The notes below the pieces were generated by a model. It saw only the letters and a program-made list of their open reading frames with translations, ran no database searches and was not told the origin of the DNA. This document shows positions 24,678 through 33,625 of a stretch of DNA of 64,000 nt, one piece after another. The position numbers and the translations under genes were made by a program. Within the stretch, counting starts at the first letter, position 1; each line of letters begins with the position of its first letter. The stretch comes from Rhizobiales bacterium IMCC20636 (GTDB lineage: Bacteria; Pseudomonadota; Alphaproteobacteria; Rhizobiales; GCA-2746425), in contig CP018226.1 of the NCBI GenBank assembly GCA_016865015.1, positions 4,495,001 through 4,559,000 of the forward strand. Direction: 5' to 3'.

Positions 24678-25481
24678 TCAGACTTCTGGCGGAGCTACTC
24701 CGGAGGCACTATACTGCAACAGATTAGGCGGCAAGGTGGATTCGATCGGATCGTCCTCACGATGACGAGCTTTCAGGGACTTGTCAGACCCGAGATACAG
24801 TCTGACGCCAGCAAACACGCCATAATCGCCATCTTCGTCGATCATGCCATCTGCGTAGAAGGAAACATTTGATAGACCGGCGAACTCAGGCAAAACCTCA
24901 AATCCGGCAACACCATAACTCTTGTCGAGCTGGTGGCGATACCCGGCATACAGGCGCAAATCATCAATCGGATAAAATGACAGCGTTGACCCGGCCAGAA
25001 GACCATCTGAATCACCAAATTCAGCGCCAACCAAACCGCTGATCGTGACGCTGTCGAAGTAATATTCCGCTTCGATCGCCACATTGCCAATATCTTCGTC
25101 TTCACCCCATTCAACATGGTTGAAGGACCCGTACAGCCCTACCAATCCGAAATCAGGATTGCGCCAGAACAGATGTGCACCAACACCGCCAGACACCTCA
25201 TCACCGTCGCGCAAGGCACCCATTGCATCCAGCTGCACGCCATATCTGTGTGCCAGAGGAGCGGTCACCGAGCCACTCAGAATTGATATGAAATCTTCGT
25301 CCAGCACGCCAAATGCAGTGGCAATTTTTGCGTTGACGGCCGAAACAGCAGGCTTGTCTCCAAAGGCTGACTCTGGTGATGAGACTTCCAGATAAGTCAA
25401 ATCAGCCGCATGCGAAGGACCGAAGCCCGAGGAAAAGATGACGATCAATGCCGTAGACGTCAGTAGTTGGTTGCGTTTCAT
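24678..25481 (-). CDS. Putative outer-membrane beta-barrel-like protein
   Basis: A 267-residue exported protein. The signal peptide MKRNQLLTSTALIVIFSSGF ends near SHA before ADLTY. The middle has alternating polar and aromatic strands (VGAHLFWRNPDFGLVGLYGS, NVAIEAEYYFDSVTISGLVG, DDLRLYAGYRHQL) typical of a small outer-membrane barrel. It ends in a polar tail (residues 238-267) instead of a terminal aromatic residue. I do not recognise a named family. It is divergent from the peptide genes that begin 84 bases away, so it could share regulation with them. Confidence 0.72.
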   Translation of the reverse strand: MKRNQLLTSTALIVIFSSGFGPSHAADLTYLEVSSPESAFGDKPAVSAVNAKIATAFGVLDEDFISILSGSVTAPLAHRYGVQLDAMGALRDGDEVSGGVGAHLFWRNPDFGLVGLYGSFNHVEWGEDEDIGNVAIEAEYYFDSVTISGLVGAEFGDSDGLLAGSTLSFYPIDDLRLYAGYRHQLDKSYGVAGFEVLPEFAGLSNVSFYADGMIDEDGDYGVFAGVRLYLGSDKSLKARHREDDPIESTLPPNLLQYSASGVAPPEV

Positions 25482-25514
25482 ATAAGTCTCCCATCTATAA
25501 AATCACATAACCTA

Positions 25515-25543
25515 TTGACCTGCCGTTGGAAAGGCGTTTGTAG
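25515..25543 (+). promoter_or_regulatory. Possible promoter of the peptide/HExxH operon
   Basis: A -35 box TTGACC (25515-25520) and a weak -10 box TTGTAG (25538-25543) with 17-bp spacing precede the first peptide gene, which begins at 25565 with AAAGGAG as ribosome site. The -10 is poor, so this is tentative. Confidence 0.35.
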
Positions 25544-25564
25544 TGGCGATCAAAGGAGCTTGCT

Positions 25565-25720
25565 ATGGCAAAAATTATTCTTGACGACCATAAATTGTTG
25601 GGCACGACGCCTGATGGATTTCAGGTTGGATCTGAAAAAGTTGGTGATGAAGAGGAAGGGGAGGTGGGGCCTGACCCTGAGAAAGTTTGTCGGTTAACAG
25701 GCAAGTCTAATCAAAAGTAA
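25565..25720 (+). CDS. Small peptide gene 1, candidate RiPP precursor
   Basis: A 51-residue ORF starting ATG with a strong ribosome site AAAGGAG 7 bases upstream. The peptide begins MAKIILDDHKLLGTTPDGF, continues QVGSEKVG, has an acidic stretch (DEEEGE) and ends GPDPEKVCRLTGKSNQK. It is 23/27 identical in its first half to a second peptide encoded 281 bases downstream, while their middle acidic parts vary. Conservation of the reading frame across the duplication, with insertions in multiples of three, shows that it is translated. It lies 396 bases before an HExxH peptide-modification enzyme gene on the same strand, so precursor function is a good inference. It contains one Cys near the end, absent from copy 2. 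Confidence 0.72.
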   Translation: MAKIILDDHKLLGTTPDGFQVGSEKVGDEEEGEVGPDPEKVCRLTGKSNQK

Positions 25721-25845
25721 CGCAGCAACATGGTTACAAATTTGATCGAGCCATTGTGTTGCCATTCGATTTTATTCAGCTTGGTGATGCGTTCGTCTGT
25801 TTCAGTCTGAAAACACATTTGTTCCGATGACCAAAGGGGTCTGTT

Positions 25846-26007
25846 TTGCCGAAAATCATTCTTGACGAACATAAATTGCTGGGCACTACGCCTGATGGAT
25901 TTCATGTTGGATCTGAAAAAGTTGGCACGCAAAATGAAGAGGAAGACGACGGGCCTGACCCAGAAAAAATTGGTTGGCCAACAGGCAAGTCTGATCAGAA
26001 GAAATAG
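25846..26007 (+). CDS. Small peptide gene 2, candidate RiPP precursor (TTG start)
   Basis: A 53-residue ORF homologous to peptide 1. No ATG is present; the start is TTG at 25846, preceded by AAAGGGG at 25833-25839, exactly where peptide 1 has its ATG and ribosome site. It reads PKIILDEHKLLGTTPDGF, then HVGSEKVG, the acidic run NEEEDD and the tail GPDPEKIGWPTGKSDQKK. Differences from copy 1 concentrate in the middle and in the five residues after GPDPEK (VCRLT against IGWPT), which is how a conserved recognition part and a variable product part would look. The HExxH enzyme gene starts 109 bases after its stop. Confidence 0.7.
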   Translation: MPKIILDEHKLLGTTPDGFHVGSEKVGTQNEEEDDGPDPEKIGWPTGKSDQKK

Positions 26008-26116
26008 CACAGCAAGTTTGTTGCGACCTTGAACGAACCATTCTGTTGCCATTCAATTCAATTTCGCTTGGTGATGTGTTGGTCTCTTTTATCCTGAAAA
26101 GGAACCGAATGCATCG

Positions 26117-27127
26117 TTGGCTGACATGACTGTTGAGGTGTTTACGCCCAGCGCAAACTCCAGCAAACAACTGCTTCAGCGAATGGGCAGCGCGCTTGCG
26201 TCGAGTCTCCGCCATATCTTTGAACAGTCCGAAGACTGGTTGCAAATTGACAGGGCTGCAAAACAGGCTCTGCTTCAACGCCTCGGCAATGCCAGCCGGG
26301 AGTGTCCGACACTTTACGCGCTCCACTTTCGACTAATTGATCAGATCAACGCAGACGAGTTGATGGTGGCTCAGGCCACGATCAATAGAATACTGTCTCT
26401 TCCCTGCGCTGCGGCTGGAACCCAAGTCATGTCGCTTGGTGCGGCTGACGCGGCTGCAGAGCTTTCGGTCATCATTCCATTTTTTGCCGAGAGCGAGGAT
26501 GCCCGATTCACATTTGTCAAACCGGATGAAGCCCAGGCAGCTCCGGCAGTGCGGCAAATCGACGATGCCCTGCAATTGTTAAAGAAGGGCGCGCCAGCGT
26601 TTCATGCAGAAATCAGCGAAATCATTCCCTGGATCGTTATCGCAGCCGGTGAGCCGACGGGCATCAACACCAATTCTCGATCTTCATTTGGTGGCGCATC
26701 CGCCATGCGTGCCTTTGGCGCAGTGCTGTTGAACGCTGCCTTGCAAGGCACTGTGTTTGAACGGGCCCTGTCGCTGGTGCATGAATCATCTCACAATTTG
26801 TTGTTTGCACATGCCCCGAAAGACGGTGTTGTGACCAACTCTCCGACGGAACTCTATTCCTCTCCATTGAGACCTGACCCCCGGCCCATGGAAGGAATTC
26901 ATCACGCCACCTTTGTGCTGGCGCGCATGGCGTTGGTTGCAAAATATTTGCTGCAGTCGGGGTTGCTGAGCCAAGTAGAAAATGAATTGGCGCGCAAGAC
27001 CATCACCAATGCTCGCGCCCGGTTCGCCGACGGGCTTCACACGCTAGATGAACATGCAGCTTATACACCGTCCGGCGCACAGTCCATCGCCGAAGCACGC
27101 GCCTTTATGAACTCACTGCAGCAATAG
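26117..27127 (+). CDS. HExxH-motif putative peptide modification enzyme
   Basis: A 336-residue protein. HESSH is at residues 222-226 (VHESSHNLLFA), and YSSPLRPDPRPMEGIHHATF follows, giving a third His at 262 or 263. This combination is the signature of the 'HEXXH motif-containing putative peptide modification protein' family, now thought to be iron/2-oxoglutarate-dependent peptide beta-hydroxylases in RiPP clusters, rather than a protease. The start is TTG at 26117 (LADMTVEV) or ATG at 26126; GGAA at 26101-26104 fits TTG better. Two homologous small peptides lie directly upstream on the same strand. I see no transporter, leader peptidase or other modifying enzyme beside it. Membrane segments and a signal peptide are absent. 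Confidence 0.82.
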   Translation: MADMTVEVFTPSANSSKQLLQRMGSALASSLRHIFEQSEDWLQIDRAAKQALLQRLGNASRECPTLYALHFRLIDQINADELMVAQATINRILSLPCAAAGTQVMSLGAADAAAELSVIIPFFAESEDARFTFVKPDEAQAAPAVRQIDDALQLLKKGAPAFHAEISEIIPWIVIAAGEPTGINTNSRSSFGGASAMRAFGAVLLNAALQGTVFERALSLVHESSHNLLFAHAPKDGVVTNSPTELYSSPLRPDPRPMEGIHHATFVLARMALVAKYLLQSGLLSQVENELARKTITNARARFADGLHTLDEHAAYTPSGAQSIAEARAFMNSLQQ

Positions 27128-27161
27128 AGCGTTTCAAAGACAGGGCCTCAACGGCCCGACC

Positions 27162-27590
27162 CTATTTCGCCGTCCGGAACCGTGCGATCGCACTGCGTTC
27201 AATGGCTGCGACGGTCAGGCGGTCGAGACCGAGGCGGTTCCTGAGCATTTGCAGGAGACGGAGTTCTTCACGTTCCAACTGGCCGTCAGCGGCGGCTACT
27301 TCAACGGCCAGGGCGTAGGCGGTGTCGTAGAGGCGGTTAGGGAGGCTGTCGGCGATGATGCTCAACACATCCGACAGGCCGCTTTCGCCCTGGAGCCGCT
27401 CGCCGCAGGAAGAAGCCGTCAGCAGCAATGCCTCGGGATCGTAATTGTGAAAGATCGGCAGGCCCTTCACCAAATCACCAATGGTCTTCAACTCGGCATC
27501 CGTCATGTTGCTGTCGGCGGCGGAGACCGTCACCATGGCATAAATCAGGGCTTCCTGAATGGCAATTGGGTCGGACATCTGATCGGACAT
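27162..27590 (-). CDS. TerB-like (tellurite resistance TerB family) protein
   Basis: A 142-residue all-helical protein. Two acidic repeats, VSAADSNMTDAELKTIGDLV and VAAADGQLEREELRLLQML, are the metal-binding helices of the TerB fold. Members have been proposed to bind divalent metals and work with membrane-associated stress systems; a role in tellurite resistance cannot be assumed from TerB alone, since no other ter genes are present. It is convergent with the HExxH gene (34 bases between stops) and divergent from lysyl-tRNA synthetase. Confidence 0.85.
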   Translation of the reverse strand: MSDQMSDPIAIQEALIYAMVTVSAADSNMTDAELKTIGDLVKGLPIFHNYDPEALLLTASSCGERLQGESGLSDVLSIIADSLPNRLYDTAYALAVEVAAADGQLEREELRLLQMLRNRLGLDRLTVAAIERSAIARFRTAK

Positions 27591-27786
27591 AATTGGTTCT
27601 TTCCTGTCTTCGCGCGCCGGTAAAATCCGGATGACGCCATAAATCTTGCTGCTGTCGATTGACCGTTTGGCCGTTCACGATACATATGGGCGCATAATTG
27701 GCGCAAAACAGATGCCATGACCAGCTTTTTGGCATCATTTTCAGCGTCTGCGTTCAACCTGATCGACAACATATGAAAGATTTCAC

Positions 27787-29412
27787 ATGACTTCCCCGAC
27801 GCTTGAGGCGATTCCCATGGACGACACCCTTGTTGCGGCGGCCCAGACTTCGAAAGCCTGGCCGTTCGAGGAAGCCCGCAAGATTGTCAAACGGCTGAAC
27901 GGCCAAACGCCCGACAAACCGGTGTTGTTTGAAACAGGTTACGGCCCGTCCGGACTGCCGCATATCGGGACATTTGGCGAAGTGGCGCGTACCAGCATGG
28001 TGCGCAATGCCTTCCGCCTGCTGACCGAGGACAAGATCGCAACCCGCCTTCTGTGCTTTTCCGATGATATGGACGGGCTGCGCAAGGTGCCGGATAATGT
28101 TCCGAACAAGGAGCAACTGGCCGTCTATCTTGGTCAGCCTCTGACCCAGGTTCCCGATCCGTTTGGCAGCGAACATGGCTCCTTTGGTGCAGCCAATAAT
28201 GCGCGGCTGCGTGCCTTTCTGGACAGTTTTGGCTTTGACTATGAATTCGCCAGTTCCACCGAATATTACAAAACCGGTGTGTTTGATGAAACGCTGCTGA
28301 AAATGCTGGCGGTCTATGATGACATCATGAACATCATTCTGCCGACGCTTGGGCCAGACCGGCGCGCAACCTATTCGCCGTTCCTGCCGATCTGCAAACG
28401 CACAGGCGTGGTGCTGCAAGTGCCGATGGAAGCGCGCAATGTTGAGGCGGGCACCATTTCCTATCGCGATCCGGAAACCAATGAGTTGGTGGAAACGCCA
28501 GTGACCGGGGGGGCGGTAAAATGCCAATGGAAGGCCGATTGGGCGATGCGCTGGGCAGCGCTTGATGTGAGCTATGAAATGGCTGGCAAGGATCTCATCG
28601 ATTCCGTTCAGCTGTCCGGGAAAATCTGCCGGGCGCTTGGAAAACGACCACCGGAAGGGTTCAATTATGAGCTGTTTCTGGATGAAAGCGGTCAAAAGAT
28701 TTCCAAATCGAAAGGCAATGGTCTGACGATTGAGGACTGGCTGTCCTACGCGACGCCTGAAAGCCTGTCGCAATATATGTATGTCAAACCAAAGACCGCC
28801 AAACGACTGCATTTCGACATCATTCCCAAAACGGTGGATGAGTATTTTTCGCATCTTGCTTCATTTGATAGGCTGGAAGCCGACAAGCAACTCTCAAGTC
28901 CGATCTGGCACATTCACAACGGACGTGCGCCTGCTGTCGATATGCCGGTGTCCTTTGCCATGCTGCTGAATCTGGTCAGCGCGTCCAACGCGTCTGACAA
29001 GGACGTGCTGTGGGGCTTCATTTCCCGTTATGCACCGGGCACAAGCGCCGAGACCCATCCGAAGCTGGATCAAATGGTCGCCTATGCGGTGCGCTATTTC
29101 GAGGATTTCGTGAAGCCGGGGAAAGTGTTCCGTGCTGCCAGCGAGCAGGAACGCGCGGCGCTGGCTGATCTGAAGGCCCGTTTCGATGCCCTGCCCCGTG
29201 ATGCTGATGGCGAGACCATCCAGAATGAGGTGTATGCAGTGGGCAAAGCGCATGAATTTGAACCGTTGCGTGGCTGGTTTCAGGCACTTTATCAGGTTCT
29301 GCTGGGTCAGGATCAAGGACCGCGCTTCGGCTCCTTCACGGCGCTATATGGGCTGGATGAAACCTCACGGCTGATCGACGAGGCCCTCTCCGGGTCCCTG
29401 GTCACCAGCTAG
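27787..29412 (+). CDS. lysK: Lysyl-tRNA synthetase, class I
   Basis: A 541-residue aminoacyl-tRNA synthetase of the archaeal/alphaproteobacterial class I type, structurally unrelated to the class II LysS of most bacteria. The HIGH-like motif is PHIGTF at residues 58-63 and the KMSKS-like motif is KISKSKGNG at 304-312; [11 protein letters not shown] and AGKDLI are also typical. It charges tRNA-Lys for translation. Ten codons downstream is another possible start (MDDTLVAA). Its last 48 bases overlap the end of the convergent gene 29365-30180. Confidence 0.97.
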   Translation: MTSPTLEAIPMDDTLVAAAQTSKAWPFEEARKIVKRLNGQTPDKPVLFETGYGPSGLPHIGTFGEVARTSMVRNAFRLLTEDKIATRLLCFSDDMDGLRKVPDNVPNKEQLAVYLGQPLTQVPDPFGSEHGSFGAANNARLRAFLDSFGFDYEFASSTEYYKTGVFDETLLKMLAVYDDIMNIILPTLGPDRRATYSPFLPICKRTGVVLQVPMEARNVEAGTISYRDPETNELVETPVTGGAVKCQWKADWAMRWAALDVSYEMAGKDLIDSVQLSGKICRALGKRPPEGFNYELFLDESGQKISKSKGNGLTIEDWLSYATPESLSQYMYVKPKTAKRLHFDIIPKTVDEYFSHLASFDRLEADKQLSSPIWHIHNGRAPAVDMPVSFAMLLNLVSASNASDKDVLWGFISRYAPGTSAETHPKLDQMVAYAVRYFEDFVKPGKVFRAASEQERAALADLKARFDALPRDADGETIQNEVYAVGKAHEFEPLRGWFQALYQVLLGQDQGPRFGSFTALYGLDETSRLIDEALSGSLVTS

Positions 29413-30180
29413 GCTGTCTTCGGCTTCACTTTCATCGTCGCGCAACGGTCCGGCGATATCTGCAATCGGCAAATCCGGCGGCGGCGGCAATTCCGTGCTG
29501 CCGCCCTGCCGGGTGAGCGCCTGATAATTCTGCCAGCCGGATGGCGGTGTTTGGTAGATGCCGATTGATTGCTGCCTAGCCTGATCCGCCAGATCCCTGA
29601 GTGTATCGGGCGCATCATCTGCCACCCGCGCCCAGCCTTTGGACACCACAAGTTCCGCCAGATCATCGCCGCGCAATTTGCAGGATAGCTGCAAAGGCTT
29701 TTCCGAGGGCTGCCAGGCAAATTCGCAATTCAACGCAGTCAGCCTGATATGACGCTGCAGGCTGCGGATGATGAAACCACCACACGGCCAGTCACCATCA
29801 TCGGTTTTGCAGATATGGTCCTGCGCGACGCCCACCACGCCAGGCAATTCCAGCCGCCATTTCCGGTTGAGATAACGCCCTTCGAAGGTAGCGGTATCAA
29901 CCACCTTGATGCGATAGAGGTTTCTCTGCCGCACTTCCGGGGCTGCAGGTTCAACGCCTGGAACACGTTTCAGTGGTGCCGTTATTTGCGGGGCCGGGGT
30001 CATGCCTTGTGGTGTTACATTGCGGATGACACCGGGGTTTGAGGCCTGCTGTGCCAATACGGGGGTGCTGACCAAGGCCAACAGCAAGGCGGCTTTCACA
30101 GATTTGACAATCAACGTTTTCAAATCGAATTCCAATCGATGCACGAGGTTGCTCAAGCCGTTCTGGGCCGGATCATCCAA
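29365..30180 (-). CDS. Exported thermonuclease-fold (SNase-like) protein, probably catalytically inactive
   Basis: About 271 residues; the true start may be a TTG near 30121 ([18 protein letters not shown]), which begins a signal peptide cut near VLAQQ. Residues 85-215 resemble staphylococcal nuclease: [47 protein letters not shown] and the final [10 protein letters not shown]. The catalytic elements are altered: VVDGDT is VVDTAT, and the RLxGIDAPE segment lacks the acidic residue. Two cysteine-containing segments ([26 protein letters not shown]) suggest disulfides. The C-terminal 50 residues are Pro/Asp/Glu-rich. Function unknown; likely a periplasmic binding role. Confidence 0.75.
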   Translation of the reverse strand: MDDPAQNGLSNLVHRLEFDLKTLIVKSVKAALLLALVSTPVLAQQASNPGVIRNVTPQGMTPAPQITAPLKRVPGVEPAAPEVRQRNLYRIKVVDTATFEGRYLNRKWRLELPGVVGVAQDHICKTDDGDWPCGGFIIRSLQRHIRLTALNCEFAWQPSEKPLQLSCKLRGDDLAELVVSKGWARVADDAPDTLRDLADQARQQSIGIYQTPPSGWQNYQALTRQGGSTELPPPPDLPIADIAGPLRDDESEAEDSLAGDQGPGEGLVDQP

Positions 30181-30194
30181 CGCAGGATGGTCTA

Positions 30195-32402
30195 TTATGC
30201 GACGCTCGTAAATGCTTCAGTAAAGCGGCCATAAAATGTATCGCCACTGGCCGCCAGATCGCGCAACAGATCGTTCGGCGCAAATCTTGGCCCATGTTTT
30301 TTGGTGAGTTCGTCACAAGCAGCGACGAAGCGGGCCGGACCCATTGTGTCGATGAAAGACAGGGTTCCACCGGTGAAAGGCGCAAATCCAAACCCGAGAA
30401 TAGACCCCAGATCAGCCTCGCGGACATCGGTGATGACACCTTCTTCAAAACAACGAGCAGCCTCCAGCGCCTGAATCATCAGTAACCGGTTCCTGATCTC
30501 CTGACGGTCGATCTGATCAATCCGGTCCGGGTCGGTGATCTGTGGCACCAGATCGGACAGGCCCGGCCAAAGTCGTTTGTCACGCCCGTCATAATCATAA
30601 AAGCCCTTGTCGTTTTTGCGGCCAAAGCGTTCCTGTTCCACCACCATTTGCTGCAGCAGTTTTTCCTGGGCGGGATGGATAAAATCTGGACCCAGATCAG
30701 CTTTGGTGGCCTGGAGGATTTTCCATGCCAGATCAACCGCCACCTCATCGGTCAGAGCCAGGGGGCCAACGGGCATTCCTGCCTGCACTGCAAGGTTTTC
30801 GATCATGGCTGCCGGAATGCCTTCGGTCAGCAGCAGATGCGCCTCCAGCAGATAGGCCATGACCGAGCGGTTGGCATAAAAACCCCGCCCATCATTGACC
30901 ACAATCGGTGTCTTGCGAATGAGCCGCACAAAATCAAAAGCACTGGCCAGCGCCTGATCATTGGTCTGCTCGCCCAGAATGATTTCCACAAGCATCATTT
31001 TGTCGACCGGCGAGAAGAAATGGATCCCGATGAAATTTTCCGGGCGAACATGGTTTTGCGCCAGAGAGTTGATCGGCAGGGTTGATGTGTTGGAAGCCAG
31101 CGTGACATCAACTGGCAGAATTTCGCTGATACTGGCGATGACGTCCGCTTTTGTGTCGCGGTCTTCAAAAACCGCTTCAATAACCAGATCACAGCCACCC
31201 AGATCGGGATAATCCGTGCTGGTTGTGATCCGCGCCATCAAGGCGTCATGCTCTTCCTGACTAGCATATCCGCGCTTGACCGCTTTCTGCATCAGCCCGT
31301 CTGAATGCGCCTTGCCTTTTTCTGCAGCCTCCAGGGTGCGGTCAAGCAGCACCACCTTCAGGCCAGCCTTGGCGCTGACATAGGCAATGCCGGCACCCAT
31401 AAAGCCGGCACCGACGATGCCAATCCTTTCAAGCTGCACCGGTGCGATAGTCGCCGGGCGTCTGGCGCCCTTGTTGAGCGCCTGCATGGAGACAAACAGT
31501 GAGCGCAACATGTTGCTGGCTTCCGGTGTTTGCAAGACAGAGGCAAAATAACGGCTTTCGACAGCCAAAGCCTGATCCATCGGCAGTTGAAGGCCTTCAT
31601 AGACCGCCTTCATGATGCCGCGTGCACCGGGATAATTGTCGTGGGTTTCCTTGCGGTAAAGCGCATTCGCGGCAGGCCAGAGCTGGAAACCCGCCGGGGA
31701 ATAGATGTTCGCGGCGCCAGAGGGTTTATACCCTTTTTGATCCCACGGTTTTTGGGCAGACAGGCCCTCTGCCAGCATCTTTTTGGCCGCCGGAACAAGA
31801 TCAGAGCGCTGCGGCACAAGCACATCAACCAGACCCATGGATTTTGCTTTCTTGCCGGTCAGATTCTTACCCTGCAGCAGCATCTGCAATCCCGATTGCG
31901 GGTCTGTCATACGCATCACGCGCTGGGTTCCGCCGGCGCCGGGAAAAATGCCTATGCGCACTTCCGGCAATCCAATCGTGGTTGCCCGGTCATCGACCAT
32001 GACCCGCCCATGGGCTGCCAGCGCCAGTTCGGTGCCACCGCCAAGACAGGTTCCATTGATGGCCACAACAATGGGTTTGCCGCAGGTTTCCAGCTTGCGG
32101 TAAAGCCGTGACAGGCTGGATGATTTTTCGAACAGATCTTCCGGGCTGTTCCCGCCTTCGGTCTGGTTCAGCATCTGGATCATGGTGATATCAGCGCCGC
32201 CGGTGAAGGAATCGGATTTGGCCGAGATCAGGACCGCGCCACGGATGGTCTCATCCTGCATGATTTGATCAATGAGTGCGTCCAGTTCCTCCATGACGAT
32301 GCACGTAATGAGGTTGATGGAGCGGTCCGGCATATCCCAGACGATCAGCGCCCAGCCATCACTGTCGATATCCACCGAAAAGGCCGTATAAGAGCCACCC
32401 AT
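30195..32402 (-). CDS. Bifunctional enoyl-CoA hydratase / 3-hydroxyacyl-CoA dehydrogenase (FadB/FadJ-like)
   Basis: About 735 residues. The N-terminal crotonase domain shows ALIVWDMPDRSINLI, the oxyanion loop NGTCLGGGTELALAAHGR and the catalytic acid in LPEVRIGIFPGAGG. The NAD-binding dehydrogenase domain begins about residue 320 with IGIVGAGFMGAGIAYVSAKAG, and the HFFSPVDKMMLVEII and C-terminal dehydrogenase segments follow. It hydrates trans-2-enoyl-CoA and oxidises the 3-hydroxy product. Start ATG 32402 (MGGSYTAF) lies 2 bases after the thiolase stop; a longer frame to 32453 lies inside the thiolase gene and is rejected. It is the last gene of the fadE-thiolase-fadB operon. Confidence 0.94.
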   Translation of the reverse strand: MGGSYTAFSVDIDSDGWALIVWDMPDRSINLITCIVMEELDALIDQIMQDETIRGAVLISAKSDSFTGGADITMIQMLNQTEGGNSPEDLFEKSSSLSRLYRKLETCGKPIVVAINGTCLGGGTELALAAHGRVMVDDRATTIGLPEVRIGIFPGAGGTQRVMRMTDPQSGLQMLLQGKNLTGKKAKSMGLVDVLVPQRSDLVPAAKKMLAEGLSAQKPWDQKGYKPSGAANIYSPAGFQLWPAANALYRKETHDNYPGARGIMKAVYEGLQLPMDQALAVESRYFASVLQTPEASNMLRSLFVSMQALNKGARRPATIAPVQLERIGIVGAGFMGAGIAYVSAKAGLKVVLLDRTLEAAEKGKAHSDGLMQKAVKRGYASQEEHDALMARITTSTDYPDLGGCDLVIEAVFEDRDTKADVIASISEILPVDVTLASNTSTLPINSLAQNHVRPENFIGIHFFSPVDKMMLVEIILGEQTNDQALASAFDFVRLIRKTPIVVNDGRGFYANRSVMAYLLEAHLLLTEGIPAAMIENLAVQAGMPVGPLALTDEVAVDLAWKILQATKADLGPDFIHPAQEKLLQQMVVEQERFGRKNDKGFYDYDGRDKRLWPGLSDLVPQITDPDRIDQIDRQEIRNRLLMIQALEAARCFEEGVITDVREADLGSILGFGFAPFTGGTLSFIDTMGPARFVAACDELTKKHGPRFAPNDLLRDLAASGDTFYGRFTEAFTSVA

Positions 32403-32404
32403 AG

Positions 32405-33613
32405 CTACACCCGCTCTATCAGGGTCGCAGTGCCCATTCCGGCACCGATACACAGGGTGACAATGGCGGTCGACAAATCCCGCCGCTCTAGTTCATCCAG
32501 CACAGTGCCCAGAATCATGGCCCCGGTCGCGCCCAAGGGATGTCCCATGGCAATGGCTCCTCCATTGACGTTCACCTTTTCTGAATCCAGATCGAATGCC
32601 TGCTGGTAGCGCAGCACGACCGAGGCAAAGGCCTCATTGATTTCGATGAGATCCAGATCAGCAAAGGAAACACCCGTTCTGGCGAAAAGCTTGCGCGTCA
32701 CATCCACAGGCCCGGTCAGCATCAAGGCGGGCTCGGAGCCGATGCTGGCACAGGCTCTGATGCGCGCGCGCGGCGTCAGTCCGGCGCGTTTTCCGGCGTG
32801 TCCTGAGCCAATCAGAACCGCCGAAGCGCCGTCGACAATGCCAGAGGAATTGCCCGCATGATGGATGTGACTGATCCGCTCGATCTCCGGGTGGGCAGCA
32901 ATGGCGACAGCATCAAAACCACCCATCTCCCCCATCAAGGCGAAGGATGGCTGCAAAGCAGCCAAGGCCTGCATGTCGGTGTCCGGCCGCATATGCTCAT
33001 CGCGATCCAGCAAGACATCACCATGTGGCGCGCAGACCGGCACTATGGATTTTGCGAAGTGGCCTTCCTGCCAGGCTTGTCCGGCGCGCTGCTGGCTTTG
33101 AACGGCATAGGCATCCGCATCTTCGCGCGAAAAGCCGTATTTTGTCGCGATCAAATCGGCGGAAACGCCCTGTGGCATGAAATAGGACGGCACGGCCACG
33201 CTGGGGTCGACCGGCCATGCACCGCCGGATGCACCAATGCCGACGCGGCTCATGGATTCAACGCCGCCAGCGACAACCAGATCATTCTGGCCGCTGACAA
33301 TCTGGGCAAAGGCAATGTTCACAGCATCCAGCCCGGACGCGCAAAAACGGTTGATCTGCATGCCCGGCACGGCTTGGTCGAAACCCGCAGCGAATACGGC
33401 AGCGCGCGCGATGTTTCCCCCGGCTTCCCCGATTGGATCGACACAACCCAGAATCACATCGTCAATCTGATTTGTGTCAAGATCATTGCGCTGACGCAGA
33501 GCGCGCAATTGTGAGGCTGCCAGTTCCACAGCCGTCACCGTGTGAAGACCACCATCGGGCTTGCCCCGGCCGCGCGGCGTGCGCACAGCGTCAAAAATGA
33601 AAGCGTCATTCAT
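32405..33613 (-). CDS. Acetyl-CoA C-acyltransferase (thiolase, FadA-like)
   Basis: A 402-residue thiolase that cleaves 3-ketoacyl-CoA to acetyl-CoA and a shortened acyl-CoA. The acylated Cys is in NRFCASGLDAVNIA (near residue 89), the His loop in NVNGGAIAMGHPLGATGA and the second Cys in LCIGAGMGTA near the C-terminus. Typical N-terminal FIFDAVRTPRGRGKPDGGLH. It is sandwiched between the acyl-CoA dehydrogenase (12-base gap) and the FadB-like gene (2-base gap), so the product is most likely a beta-oxidation thiolase and not the biosynthetic PhaA. Confidence 0.94.
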   Translation of the reverse strand: MNDAFIFDAVRTPRGRGKPDGGLHTVTAVELAASQLRALRQRNDLDTNQIDDVILGCVDPIGEAGGNIARAAVFAAGFDQAVPGMQINRFCASGLDAVNIAFAQIVSGQNDLVVAGGVESMSRVGIGASGGAWPVDPSVAVPSYFMPQGVSADLIATKYGFSREDADAYAVQSQQRAGQAWQEGHFAKSIVPVCAPHGDVLLDRDEHMRPDTDMQALAALQPSFALMGEMGGFDAVAIAAHPEIERISHIHHAGNSSGIVDGASAVLIGSGHAGKRAGLTPRARIRACASIGSEPALMLTGPVDVTRKLFARTGVSFADLDLIEINEAFASVVLRYQQAFDLDSEKVNVNGGAIAMGHPLGATGAMILGTVLDELERRDLSTAIVTLCIGAGMGTATLIERV

Positions 33614-33625
33614 TGCAAACCGCCA

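Larger units (their letters stand above)
25565..26100 (+). repeat. Tandem duplication of the peptide gene with its downstream flank
   Basis: Two diverged direct repeats, about 25565-25814 and 25846-26100, at a period of about 281 bases. Similarity covers the whole peptide gene and the untranslated bases after it; for example GTTGCCATTC and CTTGGTGATG recur at matching positions and both units end in CTGAAAA. The copies have accumulated many point changes while keeping the reading frame, so the duplication is not very recent. Confidence 0.85.

Noticed and set aside
26117-27127. Reading the HExxH protein as a secreted metalloprotease
   Set aside because: It has no signal peptide or propeptide, and the PLRPDPRP...HH tail fits the peptide-modification family better.
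27162-27590. Tellurite-resistance operon
   Set aside because: Only a TerB-like protein is present; no terC, terD or terZ-type genes lie near, so a resistance function is not supported.
27754-28854. 366-codon minus-strand frame
   Set aside because: Antisense to the well-supported lysyl-tRNA synthetase gene.
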